Shown here: positions 45,619-56,456 of the stretch, one piece after another
Layout: every line of letters starts with the position of its first letter
Position numbering within the stretch: position 1 is the first letter of the stretch
Origin: Euphorbia lathyris
Lineage: Eukaryota; Streptophyta; Magnoliopsida; Malpighiales; Euphorbiaceae
Length of the DNA: 64,000 nucleotides
Assembly: GCF_963576675.1 (NCBI RefSeq)
Contig: NC_088919.1
Span: forward strand, 42,864,501-42,928,500
Direction: 5' to 3'
Notes under the pieces: generated by a model
Seen by the model: the letters and a program-made list of their open reading frames with translations, nothing else
The model's database searches: none
Told to the model about the DNA's origin: nothing
Translations under genes and position numbers: made by a program

Positions 45619-47405
45619 TAGAGGTGTCAAAATGAGTCATAACCCATTTATTGACCCATTTAACCCATCATTTAAATAGGTTAGGGTTGACCCTTTTATG
45701 GACTGGGTCATAAAGAGGTTGAGCCATTTAACCCATATAATAAAAGGGTTGAATAGGTTTTTGGCAGGGTCAACCCAATAACCCATTAGTTTCTTATTCA
45801 TCTTAAAATCAATATTCCGCATTCTGCCATTTGATATATAAATTCTAGGTATTTTCTTTTTATTTCTCGGCTCTTCCCTTTTTTTAAGTATCTGCTTCCT
45901 TTGTGTTTTATCTTTATTTTTCTCTGCTATAGTCTTGCAAAATTTGATTAACTCTGATCGAGATACTGTTTTCTTATTTGGACTAGGGGTGTTCAACGGT
46001 CGGTTCGGTTTGAAAACCGAACCGAAATAACTGAAAACCGAATAACACTTAAAATGAGAATCGAACCTAACTGAATAATATTAAAAAACCGAACCGAATC
46101 GATCTAAATATTTCGGTTCAGTTTAGTTCGGTTTTCGGTTTCAACACATATTAAATAGTTAAAGTAAATTTACAAAATTTCTAAACTCTGATTAGTTATA
46201 CTTTATAATTTTATACTTGTTATTGTGTAACTTATGTATTATAACATGTAATTACAATTTTTAATCACAAAATACGCAAGAATTTAATGTCTAAACTATA
46301 AAGTTTACGAAAATGAATAAATATATATTTTAATTAAAAACAGTAGGACAAATCTAAATTTAAATTACATAATAACAATAAAATATGAAACTTTTAAGAT
46401 ATTAGACTGAAGTAAAAGGTATATAATCTCTTCATCTCTTACTTTAATATTAAAATTAATTAATAACTAATTTAAAGAAAAAGAAACAATAAAACTACTT
46501 TTACAAATAATTTATAAATAATAAATCTAATTAACTTCTATTTCGGTCGGTTCGGTTAATTCGGTAATTTTATCATAAAAACCGAACCGACCGATATTAT
46601 CGAATTTTTTTATAAAATAAAACCGAAACCGAATCTAATAGATCGAAAAACCGAAATACATCAGTTCGGTCGGTTATTTCGGTCCGATTCGATTTTTGAA
46701 CACCTCTAATTTAGACAATTGGTTTTTATTTTGTTCAACTTCAGTTTTGCTAAATTTCCACTCTAGATTTGCAATTAGTTTTTGTTTTGTAAACTTATTT
46801 TGCTGAAATTGGTTTATGTTGTAATTTATGTTAAACTTTTGTACTTATAATAATTGGGTTTGTTAAACTTTTGTCCGCTAAATAAAGGGTAATGAAATGA
46901 GTATTATTGAAATTAAGCTTTTGTAGAGTCACATGATATGATGCGGTTACTGATACGTAACAAAATAAGCTTTTGGTCGAGTTACTAATTTATGTTAATT
47001 ACAAATGAATTGACGTTAAATGAAGACGCTAATAGTTGAATTTAAATTGGTCAAATTGAATTTTAATTACATTAAGAAACTATATAATGTAAAAAGATGA
47101 ATAAGCAGATATTATATTATATTTTAGTTAATTAGGTTAAATGAGTCGATCCATGTAATTTTTACATTTTCACTTTCACGTTTATTTCATTTTTATGTTT
47201 TTACGCTTTTTTTATATTTTTGTTTAATATTTAATTAGATTTGGTTAAATGGGTCAACCCATGTAACCCATTTAATAAATGGGTTGGATCATTTTGACCT
47301 ATATACAAATGGGTTATTACAACCTATTTATTAAATGGGTTGGGTTGGGTCAACCCATTTATTAAATAGGTTGGGTCAATCTTTTTAGTCATTTTGACAC
47401 CTCTA
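45619..47405. mobile_element. hAT-A: non-autonomous hAT-type DNA transposon in the element II gag
   Basis: Terminal inverted repeats TAGAGGTGTCAAAATGA and its complement are flanked by a perfect 8-bp target duplication CCTGTTTC (45611-45618 and 47406-47413), as for the hAT superfamily. Subterminal regions are packed with AACCCATTTA / TAAATGGGTT words on both ends (45640-45790 and 47245-47380), possible transposase-binding repeats. No transposase ORF is present. Without hAT-B it is about 1.05 kb. Confidence 0.9.
45984..46708. mobile_element. hAT-B: non-autonomous hAT-type element nested in hAT-A (725 bp)
   Basis: Ends TAGGGGTGTTCAA and TTGAACACCTCTA form imperfect inverted repeats. The 8-bp flanks ATTTGGAC and ATTTAGAC differ at one base. 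Subterminal CCGAACCGA / TCGGTTCGGT words are dense at both ends. The centre is AT-rich without ORF. The one-base mismatch in the duplication suggests some age. Confidence 0.88.
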
Positions 47406-47413
47406 CCTGTTTC

Positions 47414-47578
47414 AGAGCCAAACTTTTCCCCTATAGCTTCTGCACACATGTTGATGAATGCGTCCGGGGGCATACTACTTTCAGCTTGTGTTGTGGGAAC
47501 ATTCGGATCAGTGTTGCCAGCACTAGTTATTGGCGGTGTTTCAACCCCTGAGGAGGGGTTATGATCTCCATTTGTCAT
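47414..47578 (-). pseudogene. Element II gag, N-terminal part (cut off by hAT-A)
   Basis: The ATG at 47578 lies about 45 bp inside the primer site and reads MTNGDHNPSSGVETPPITSA, then DAFINMCAEAIGEKFGSETG up to the hAT-A boundary. The same frame resumes at 45618 with DRLRSF, which shows clean insertion with target duplication. Confidence 0.8.
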
Positions 47579-47623
47579 ATTTCTTCTAATCGTGAATGAA
47601 AACCCTTTATTTGTTTAAGGATT

Positions 47624-47640
47624 CCACGTTCACCGCACCA
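47624..47640 (-). promoter_or_regulatory. Primer-binding site of element II (tRNA-Phe)
   Basis: The minus strand reads TGGTGCGGTGAACGTGG. It matches the tRNA-Phe 3'-end complement at 16 of 17 positions and lies two bases after the LTR. Segment F at 11315 has the perfect version. Confidence 0.8.
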
Positions 47641-47642
47641 AT

Positions 47643-48124
47643 TGATGACAGGTAGAGAAATTCTGATCAACTTCCATCCCTATGGGGGCGTCGTTGGGTT
47701 CGACGGGGGGAAGCTCCGATGCCAAAGTCAGCAAGGAAGAACAAAAGGGCAAACTGAATTGACAAAGGGTAAGGGAATGTGTGTACCTGGATAGCCTGAG
47801 ACGTAGGCTATATATAGCTAGAAAGTTGTAACCTTCAGTAACTAGAAAGTCTCCATTAATGTTCCATTAATGGCGGTTATAAGTTATCTTTAAGCTGGCG
47901 GTTAGCTAATTGATAGCTTATTAATGGTCTTTATGGCTAGGTCGGCTCAGCCGTTATAATGGCGAATGAGTGTTCAAGGAGATTCGCCCCATAGGTTCGC
48001 CGGCGGGTCTCCTTTGATGGGTCCTTGGAGATCCGGTGATCCGCCAGTCGGATCTCGTCAATACGCGGCGTTTCCTTAGGTGAATATCCCCCTTAGTCCT
48101 CGGGATAATATCTCAATGTTATCA
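47643..48124 (-). mobile_element. 5' LTR of element II (482 bp)
   Basis: TG...CA ends, adjoining the primer site at its inner edge and ATTAG at its outer edge. Compared with the other LTR it has an 8-bp tandem duplication and a handful of substitutions. Confidence 0.93.
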
Positions 48125-48129
48125 ATTAG

Positions 48130-48883
48130 ATATATAGTGAGATAATAATTAGGAATTCTATTCAGAATGGAATTCCTATTCAGTAACCTAATTCTATCTA
48201 ACTAGGGATTAGATACAAGAGATTATAAATACCCCTTCCCTTGAGATTTTTGAAATCCAAGCAAGCCATACCCTACTTGTGATTTTCAAAATTCACCTAG
48301 TCCAAGAGAGAGAAAATTCGACACCCCTAGTTCGAGGATGAGATTTCTCTACGGCTTCGTTTGATCAATTAATTTTCATCTATTTCTTTTATCCTTGATC
48401 TTGTGTTGATTAGTTAGAGGCAATCTACTTTGGTTGCTATTCAACGGTTGATACTAAATTAATCTTCCCGTGTTTTATTTCGTGTTTGGGAACTCGAAGA
48501 AGAAAAACAAACAAAAGGGAGAAATTCGTTTTACTACTCCTACATCAGGTCAGTTCACGATTTCACGGATTCCCGGAGATTGAACCGTCGGATCGTCGCG
48601 ATTTTTGGACAGGAGCTTCCAGACATATTCTTCCACGTTTCCACCGAAGGGATTTTCGTTTGGAGGTCTAGAAGGTCTGTTTCGGATAGGGGCAGATTGG
48701 TAGACAGTTTCTATCTCTTTTGAAGTTGTGGGCACTTCGTTTGCAATGGTAGATAGAACTTCTAAAAGGTATTTCTTCTTATCATTCTTTATATGAAATA
48801 ATGATTAACGGATCTTGTGGTTAAATGGAAATAGGTTAAAATTTTTATATTTCCGCTGCTATACATTAGCCTAATTTCCAACA
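48130..48883 (+). mobile_element. 5' LTR of element I, second part
   Basis: It continues the LTR after the second ATTAG copy (48125-48129). It carries a TATA-like TATAAATA at 48224-48231 and ends TTTCCAACA at 48883. A degenerate primer site (GTGTCAGAGAC) follows, consistent with an initiator tRNA-Met type. Confidence 0.88.
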
Positions 48884-50500
48884 GTGTCAGAGACATCGTT
48901 AAATCCGTTATTTCATATATGAAAATTTAGAAGTTTTTCAATAGGATTGAATAAATATTTATAGTTAGGATTAATTAACAACTTGTTTTGATTAATTGAT
49001 TCTAAAGATAAATAAGTTTTAATTAATTGTTAATTAAAAGAGATTATGCATATGTTCCTAATTATTTTGGTTGATAATCATTATAACGAAATCTATTAGT
49101 TTTATAGTTAGATTGATAAAATCAGTTTTATAATTCTAAAGATAAAAACGGAAATCTATAGTAGTTTTTCCTATTTTTTGAAAATCGTTTTAAAACCGTT
49201 TTAGAACTGATATATATATATATTTAAAATCGGTTTTATATTTAAATATATATGTTTCAGAAATTGATAGTTTTCTGTTTTGATTATCGAATGAAAATTT
49301 GTTAAAAGTTTGTTTTACCAATTTGTAAATCAAAATGTTAAATGAATTAAAATCAAAATAATTGGGACGTGCATAATTAAAGTTTTGTATAGTTATTTTA
49401 ATCTAAAGATTAATATAAAAGATACGAAAACTATTAGAAGTAAAATTGGATGAAAGTTAATTGATAAGTTAATGTGATTAACATAAATATTACATAAGAT
49501 AGTTATGTAATCAACCAATTAAATTTATTTAATTGAGTCTATGCATGTTTGGAGTTATGGACATATTTGGACCCTCTTTAGTCTTTTGGTATTTTTGAAA
49601 TAGGGCCTGCGAGTCCTGCCTTTCTACTATCTATTGTAATTTCTCCTCTCATCTGATTCCCTTCAATTCAATTGAAGTTTTCTTTAGTAGTATAGAAATT
49701 AATATGTAATTTCAAGGCGCCATGGAGAAGACGGAGGACCTAAAGAGAAATATGTAATAGTTAGTATTTCCTTAGGTTTGCCCTTTTATTCCGTCTCTGG
49801 CTCGACAGAATAATTTAGATGATATGTCCATAACGCCAATGTATGTGAATGTATGTATCTGATGTATGCTAAAGCAAATCAAGACTAAGTTAGATTATGA
49901 GACCTAAAATAAAATCCCTCATTAAAAAGTTAAGTAAATAAACAAGTTATTAAAATCGGTTGCCCCTCCCTAATATTATAATTCAGCCGGCAGTGCTGAG
50001 GGCCTTTGGGTTATTCAGTAAACTCAAGCTCGGGGTCCTTTCGGTAACACCTGAATTATCGAAAATCATTTTTCATGAATATGAGGTAATACTTAAATTA
50101 GATTATGATAATTGGATGAGTAAACTCATGTTGTCATAAACTAATGGGCAAGACGGTTGGGATTAATATGAATAGCATATTAGTTACTAATGTGATTAGT
50201 AACCCAATAACCTAGGAATCACATTAAAGATGTGATTGATTATATGAATCTACCTAATGAATGAGACTAGCTTGTTGAGTAAACTCAAGGCGAAATCTCA
50301 GGAGTTGGGATCCTAGCTCACTAAAGGATTTGTGAAATTCTTCGAATTAATATGGAGGGCTATTAATTTGGCAAAATAGTGGGAGCAATCTAAAATAAAC
50401 TAAAAGGCCTATAATTTTAGATTGATATACTTTAAGCAAATGAATGACATACATATACTCTTTCTCACTCTCAGGTTTAATTAAACCCACTCTTATAATC
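48884..50500 (+). other. Leader of element I, non-coding
   Basis: AT-rich sequence between the LTR and the gag start, with a degenerate primer site at its left edge. No supported ORF. Confidence 0.6.
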
Positions 50501-53500
50501 ATGACTAAAACCAATCTGCAAAACATTTTTACCGATAACAAATTGAATGGTTCAAACTTCACCGACTGGTTTCGTAACCTCAAAATTGTTTTGAAGTTTG
50601 ATAAAATAGGGTATGTACATGATACATCGATACCCCCTCTCCCTGCTGATGATGCTCCCATTGAGGAAATTGATGCTTACCAGAAGCATAAGGCTGATGA
50701 TGATCATGCCGGATGCATCATACTTGCATCGATGACACCGGAATTACAAAGGCAACATGAGAAAATGGATGCCTATTCCATCATCATGCACCTAAAGGAA
50801 TTGTTTGGGAAACAAACCAGGTGCGAACGCTACGAGATATCCAAGTTGCTATATCATAGTAGGATGCAAGAGGGCACATCTGTCATGACACATTGTGTCA
50901 AGATGATTGGCTACATTACCAAACTTTCTAGTATTGGATTTGCGATGGATAACGAATTAAGTATAGACTTAATTCTTCAATCCCTCCCAGAAAGTTATTC
51001 ACAGTTCATTATGAACTATCAGATGAATGACTTGCAAACCTCTCTTGAAGAGCTTGCAAATATGCTCAAGTTAGTTGAGCCCAATATGAAGAAAGACAAA
51101 GCCATACCGGCTCTTGTCATTGAGGGATCAAAACAAAGGAAAGGGAGTTATCCCAATCCTAATTATCCCAAGAAAGGTAAGAAAGCCGTGCCCTACAAAG
51201 CTAAGGGAAAGGAAGTGAAGAAGCCCAAAGGAGAGTGCCACTTCTGTGGTAAAGACGGGCATTGGAAGAGGAACTGCAAGGAGTACCTAGCCTCCCTCAA
51301 GAAGGGAAATGGCGGTGCTTCAACATCTGGTATGTTTTATATTGAAATAAATACAGTTTCACTGTCTGAATCTTGGGTATTAGATACCGGATGTGGATCT
51401 CATATTTGTACAAATATGCAGGAGCTAAATCAGACTAGGGAACTAAAGAAAGAAAGCATAAGCTTGCGAGTAGGAAATGGAGTAAGAGTTGCCGCCCTCG
51501 CAATTGGAGATTATGTTTTAAATTTGCCCTCTGGGCTTGTAATAGAATTAAGGAATTGTTTATACGTTCCTCAAATGTCTCGCAACATTATTTCTATTAG
51601 CCGTCTTGTTGACGACGGTTTTCATATTTCAATAAAAGACAAGAGTTGCAATTTTTATAAAGATTCGATCTTTTATTTTTTAGGAATTTCACAAAATGGG
51701 ATTTATGTGTTAGATAACAAAATTCCTGCTTTTGCAATTGATACCAAAAGACATAAGCTAGATAATTCAACTTACTTGTGGCATTGTCGTTTAGGCCATA
51801 TAAACAAGAGACGCATGCTAAAGCTACATTCAGATGGGCTTATAGATCCAATCGATCCCGAATCATTGGAAACATGCGAATCATGTTTAAAAGGTAAAAT
51901 GACAAAGACACCCTTTAGCAATAAAGGTGAGCGTGTATCAGACACTCTAGGACTCATTCATTCAGATGTATGTGGTCCTATGTCAGTCCAAGCAAAAGGA
52001 GGATTCAGATTCTTCATAAGCTTCATAGATGACCATACCCGATATGGTTACATCTACTTGATGAAGCACAAGTCAGAAGCTTTTGAGAAATTCAAATGCT
52101 TCAAGAATGAAGTAGAAAATCAATTAGGAAAGAAAATAAAGACGCTTCGATCTGATCGAGGTGGCGAATATCTTTCAGATGATTTTCTGAATTATCTAAC
52201 TGAATGTGGGATATGCTCACAATGGACACCTCCCTATACACCACAACACAATGGTGTGTCCGAGAGGAGAAACCGTACCCTATTAGATATGGTACGATCC
52301 ATGATGAGCATGGCCTTACTTCCAAAGACGTTCTGGGGCCATGCCTTAGAAACTGCCCTCTTCACCCTAAATCGAGTACCAACTAAATCCGCTAGTTCCA
52401 CACCATATGAATTGTTCGTTGGTAGGAAACCCGTGTTTTCATTTATGAGAATATGGGGTTGTTCAGCCTTTGTCAAACGCATTGCGTCCGACAAACTAGA
52501 TTCGAAATCTGATAAATGTTTCTTCATTGGATACCCTAAGGAAACTATGGGATATTACTTCTATCATCCAGATGATCAGAAAGTAATCATATCCAAGCAC
52601 GCAACCTTCTTAGAGAAAGAGTTTCTCGAAGAAACACAAAAGGGAAGCATGATTGAACTTGACGAAGTTCAAGAAGAAGAAACACCGACTGAAACAACGG
52701 AGGCGGTTGAGGTACCCGAAGGAGTCCCATTAGATGAGACTCCAGTGCCACCTATTCATAGATCACAAAGAGTTCGTGAACTCCCAGTTAGATATGGTTT
52801 TCTAGTGGGAGATGATAATGAGGTTCCCGTGTTAGACGACGAACCCGAAAACTACGAAGAGGCTCTTACTAGTCCAGATTCTAAAGCATGGCTTGAGGCC
52901 ATGGATTCTGAAATGGATTCCATGTATACTAACCAAGTGTGTACTTTGGTTGATCCACCCGAAGGGATAATACCCATTGGGTGCAGGTGGATCTTCAAAA
53001 AGAAGACAGACATGGATGGAAAGGTTAGCACCTACAAAGCTAAGTTAGTAGCGAAAGGATATCGTCAGAAGCAAGGAATTGATTATGACGAAACTTTCTC
53101 TCCTGTGGCTATGTCCAAATCAATCAGAATCATGCTTGCAATTGCCGCTCACTACGATTATGAGATTTGGCAAATGGATGTGAAAACAGCTTTCCTAAAC
53201 GGAAACCTGCTTGAGGATGTATATATGATGCAGCCTGAAGGTTTCATATCGAAGGATGCAAATGAAGTTTGCAAACTTCAGAGATCCATTTATGGACTCA
53301 AGCAAGCATCTAGAAGCTGGAATAAGCGTTTTGACGAAACCATAAAACAATTTGGTTTTGAACAAAATTGCGAAGAAGCTTGCATTTACAAGAAAGCAAG
53401 TGGGAGCTCTATAGCATTTCTCATACTATATGTGGATGATATATTATTAATGGGAAATGATGTTGCTCTCTTACAGTCAGTGAAAGTATGGTTATCTGGT

Positions 53501-53960
53501 AACTTCTCAATGAAAGACCTTGGTGAAGCAGCTTATATACTTGGTATAAAGATCTATAGAGATAGATCGAGAAGACTGATTGGTCTTTCACAGGCTACAT
53601 ACATTGAAAAGGTGCTAAATCGGTTTAGCATGCTTGAATCGAAATGAGGTAACTTACCCATGTTACATGGAGTAAAGTTAAACAATCATCAATGTCCTAA
53701 AACCGATGATGATAAACGACGCATGGCTGTAGTCCCGTACGCCAGTGCAATCGGTTCGATTATGTATGCTATGCTATGCACTAGACCTGACGTAGCATTC
53801 GCGTTATCTGTAACGAGTCGTTACCAAGGGAATCCGGGAGACGAGCATTGGATTGCCGTCAAGAACATTCTTAAGTACTTGACAAGAACTAAAGATATGT
53901 TCCTAGTGTACGGAGAAGGTGATCTGAAAATAGAAGGATTTTCAGACGCAAGTCATCTCA
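50501..53960 (+). pseudogene. Element I gag-pol (Ty1/copia), one TGA, RNase H truncated
   Basis: The start at 50501 (MTKTNLQNIF) is preferred over the upstream in-frame Met at 50444, because LNGSNFTDWFRNLKIVL is the usual gag N-terminus. In residues from 50501: zinc knuckle CHFCGKDGHWKRNC at 246; protease LDTGCGS with Asp at 295; WHCRLGHINKR at 427; integrase D489, D552 and E588 (D,D35E spacing correct); RT with MDVKTAFLNG and YVDD at 977-980. A TGA at 53645-53647 replaces a sense codon; the same frame goes on (LHGVKLNNHQCPK, CTRPDVAFALS) to GFSDASH at about 53960, where RNase H is cut off and joined to NET1 sequence. Confidence 0.92.
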
Positions 53961-54081
53961 CAGAGATGTATTATAAGAAACGCCCAGAGCTTATAAAAAT
54001 GGTGGAAGAGTTTTACAGAGCATACCGTGCCTTGGCTGAAAGATATGATCATACAACTGGAGTCATTCGTCAGGCACATCG
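53961..54081 (+). pseudogene. NET1-like: NET1 NAB fragment fused in frame to element I RNase H
   Basis: From CAGAGATG at 53961 the sequence matches the array's NET1 exon: [20 protein letters not shown], then [19 protein letters not shown]. It ends at the CATCG (54077-54081) that precedes the second LTR. It is in frame with the truncated RNase H, and the fused frame runs to a stop at 54092-54094 in the LTR. It duplicates the left flank of the insertion site. Confidence 0.88.
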
Positions 54082-56165
54082 TGTTGGGGTTTAGTGTCTT
54101 ATAGACAATTGTTCTAGGATACAAACTTAATGTAAATGAATTGTTCTTTATATCATTTGTTTAATGAGATATATGTTTTATAACTATATAAAGGCAATCC
54201 CTTTTAAGCACTAAATAAAGTCTAATAAAAGGAAATCCGTAAGTTTATTTAAAGTGATTATAAAGTGTTCATACAAGCATGAAGTGAGACAAAACTTTAT
54301 AGTAAACTGATAAACTTAAAACCACCCCAAGTCAAGTGATATGTTTGGGATTGACATATCACTGTTGAGACTTGTATGTAACAATGTCTTCTGTCCGATA
54401 GAAAGCTGATCTCACAAGCTTCATATATACAGATATCTGGACAGTTACATAGATCCGATGAAACGTTGTTCATTAGGATTGGGGATCCGATTTGAGATAA
54501 CAGGATGGGTAGATTCATCCTTGTCACATGTTTATCTCATTGGTATTAATAGGTATAACTAATCCTCAGACTCAAAGGAATATTAATTGGTATTCTGGAT
54601 TACGGAATGTGATGCTTTGACTCTGGTGTAACACGATCCTTAACAGAGATGACTCTGGGGTGTGAACAGTAGACGTTGGGTATCACAGGAAGTAATTACG
54701 GAGTCGTTATATATTGGATTGAGCATTTATCACTCCTGATAAATGGGAGATACATCCATGGATCGCTTGTGGAAGACTCGACTCTAAATCCTTGCAAGGT
54801 GATAGCTTAAGAGTAAGAAATACAGATTTCACTTAACCTATCTTTTTGAGTTGACTCGGCCTGTACAAGTAAAACGAACGTCTCCCTATATGTGACTTGA
54901 CATCACCCATAGTCATAAGATTCATTTCAAGGATGTAGTTGATAAAGGATCGAATTATACTGTAACTAATACAGAAAGGTTAACGACAGAATCAACCTAT
55001 CTTCTTATAGCTCTGGGAGAATGATTACGGACTTGCTAATCACATACTCTGTACATCATTCCGTTATGCAAAGATTAAATATAATTCTTTGAAAATTAAT
55101 TTAATAACGTTGCATACGGCTAGAAGCAATAAGAACCTAATGGATCACACATAAGACTTGGAACCTAAAAGAGAGAAAGATGTTAATTAATTGATAGAAG
55201 CCCAATTGAGCCCAATAAGGCCCATGGACATAAGGGGGTCGAAATTCATGTAGTGATATACATGAATAATTAATTTGATTTTGTTAATCCTAATTAGATT
55301 AGGAATATGAATTAAATTAACTAAGAGATAATTAAGTTAGGAGTTTTAATTAGATTAATATACTCCTATTATTATCCAATAAGGTTATTATTATTATCCT
55401 TAATATATTAGATATATAGTGAGATAATAATTAGGAATTCTATTCCGAATGGAATTCCTATTCAGTAACCTAATTCTATCTAACTATGGATTAGATACAA
55501 GAGATTATAAATACCCCTTCCCTTGAGATTTTCGAAATCCAAGCAAGCCATACCCTACTTGTGATTTTCAAAATTCACCTAGTCCAAGAGAGAGAAAATT
55601 CGACACCCCTAGTTTGAGGACGAGATTTCTCTACGGCTTCGTTTGATCAATTAATTTTCATCTATTTCTTTTATCCTTGATCTTGTGTTGATTAGTTAGA
55701 GGCAATCTAATTTGGTTGTTATTCAACGGTTGATACTAAATTAATCTTCCCGTGTTTTATTTCGTGTTTGGGAACTCGAAGAAGAAAAACAAGCAAAAGG
55801 GAGAAATTCGTTTTACTACTCCTACATCAGGTCAGTTCACGATTTCGCGGATTCCCGGAGATTGAACCATCAGATCGTCACGATTTTTGGACAGGAGCTT
55901 CCAGACATATTCTTCCACGTTTCCACCGAAGGGATTGTTGTTCAGATGTCTGAAAGGTCTGTTTCGGATAGGGGCAGATTGGTAGACAGTTTCTATCTCT
56001 TTTGAAGTTGTGGGCACTTCGTTTGCAACGGTAGATAGAACTTCTAAAAGGTATTTCTTCTTATCCTTCTTTATATGAAATAACAGTTAACGGATCTTGT
56101 GGTTAAATGAAAATAGGTTAAAATTTTTATATTTCCGCTGCTATACCTTAGCCTAATTTCCAACA
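54082..56165 (+). mobile_element. Complete LTR of element I (2084 bp), flanked on both sides by NET1 and CATCG
   Basis: TGTTGGGG...TTTCCAACA ends; TATA-like box at 55506-55513. CATCG occurs at both edges (54077-54081 and 56166-56170) with NET1 sequence outside, which is the structure of a solo LTR. No polypurine tract precedes it. It differs from the split LTR at scattered positions and by small indels. Confidence 0.88.
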
Positions 56166-56170
56166 CATCG

Positions 56171-56456
56171 AACAATGACAGAAGCATTTCCCAATCAAGT
56201 CCCTTCCATGATGGGTGATGATTTGCCTGTAGGTTCTGCTGATGGTGAGCCCCGAAACCTGATATGCCACCAACACGGGCACTTTTTGATCTTGAGGAGT
56301 TGCAAAAAGATGCTTTGGGAATCTCACCATCACCTAAGGCAATTAAAAGAAATAGAGATTTTACTGAAGAATCTGATTCTATTTCTGGCAGAAAGGGATT
56401 GAAACAGCTTAATGATTTGTTTGGGTCCACAGAAGGAAGAGCAAGAAACGGTCTCA
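56171..56456 (+). pseudogene. NET1-like: NETWORKED1-like fragment, right half
   Basis: It resumes after the target duplication with TMTEAFPNQVPSMMGDDLP, then (after a one-base loss near 56259 that shifts the frame) MPPTRALFDLEELQKDALG and GRKGLKQLNDLFGS up to the conserved FHD. The order and wording match NET1 proteins downstream of the NAB domain. It is the remainder of the copy beginning at 16979. Confidence 0.85.

Larger units (their letters stand above)
18487..48124 (-). mobile_element. Tat-type Ty3/gypsy element II, hosting element III and hAT-A
   Basis: It is bounded by TGATGACAGG and AATGTTATCA with target duplication ATTAG (18482-18486 and 48125-48129). Read on the minus strand: LTR 48124-47643, tRNA-Phe primer site, gag, protease, RT, RNase H, second RNase H, integrase, non-coding stretch, antisense gene, polypurine tract, LTR 18960-18487. 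The RT-then-integrase order marks Ty3/gypsy. The extra RNase H and the antisense ORF mark the Tat lineage. Removing element III, hAT-A and their target copies leaves about 10.0 kb. Stops and frameshifts in gag-pol make it defective. Confidence 0.93.
17167..56165 (+). mobile_element. Ty1/copia element I with nested insertions and a rearranged 3' end
   Basis: It begins TGTTGGGG at 17167 and ends TTTCCAACA at 56165, flanked by the duplication CATCG (17162-17166 and 56166-56170) inside a NET1 fragment. Parts: 5' LTR split by element II (17167-18486 and 48130-48883), leader, gag-pol (50501-53960), a NET1 piece (53961-54081) where the rest of RNase H and the polypurine tract should be, then a full LTR (54082-56165). 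Without element II it measures about 9.4 kb. The 3' arrangement shows that the two LTRs are not a simple element pair (see findings). Copia lineage tentatively Tork/Angela-like. Confidence 0.88.

Noticed and set aside
48486..48735. 61-codon ORFs on both strands in the element I LTR (also 55768-56017)
   Set aside because: They are present in both LTRs, overlap on opposite strands and have no family match.
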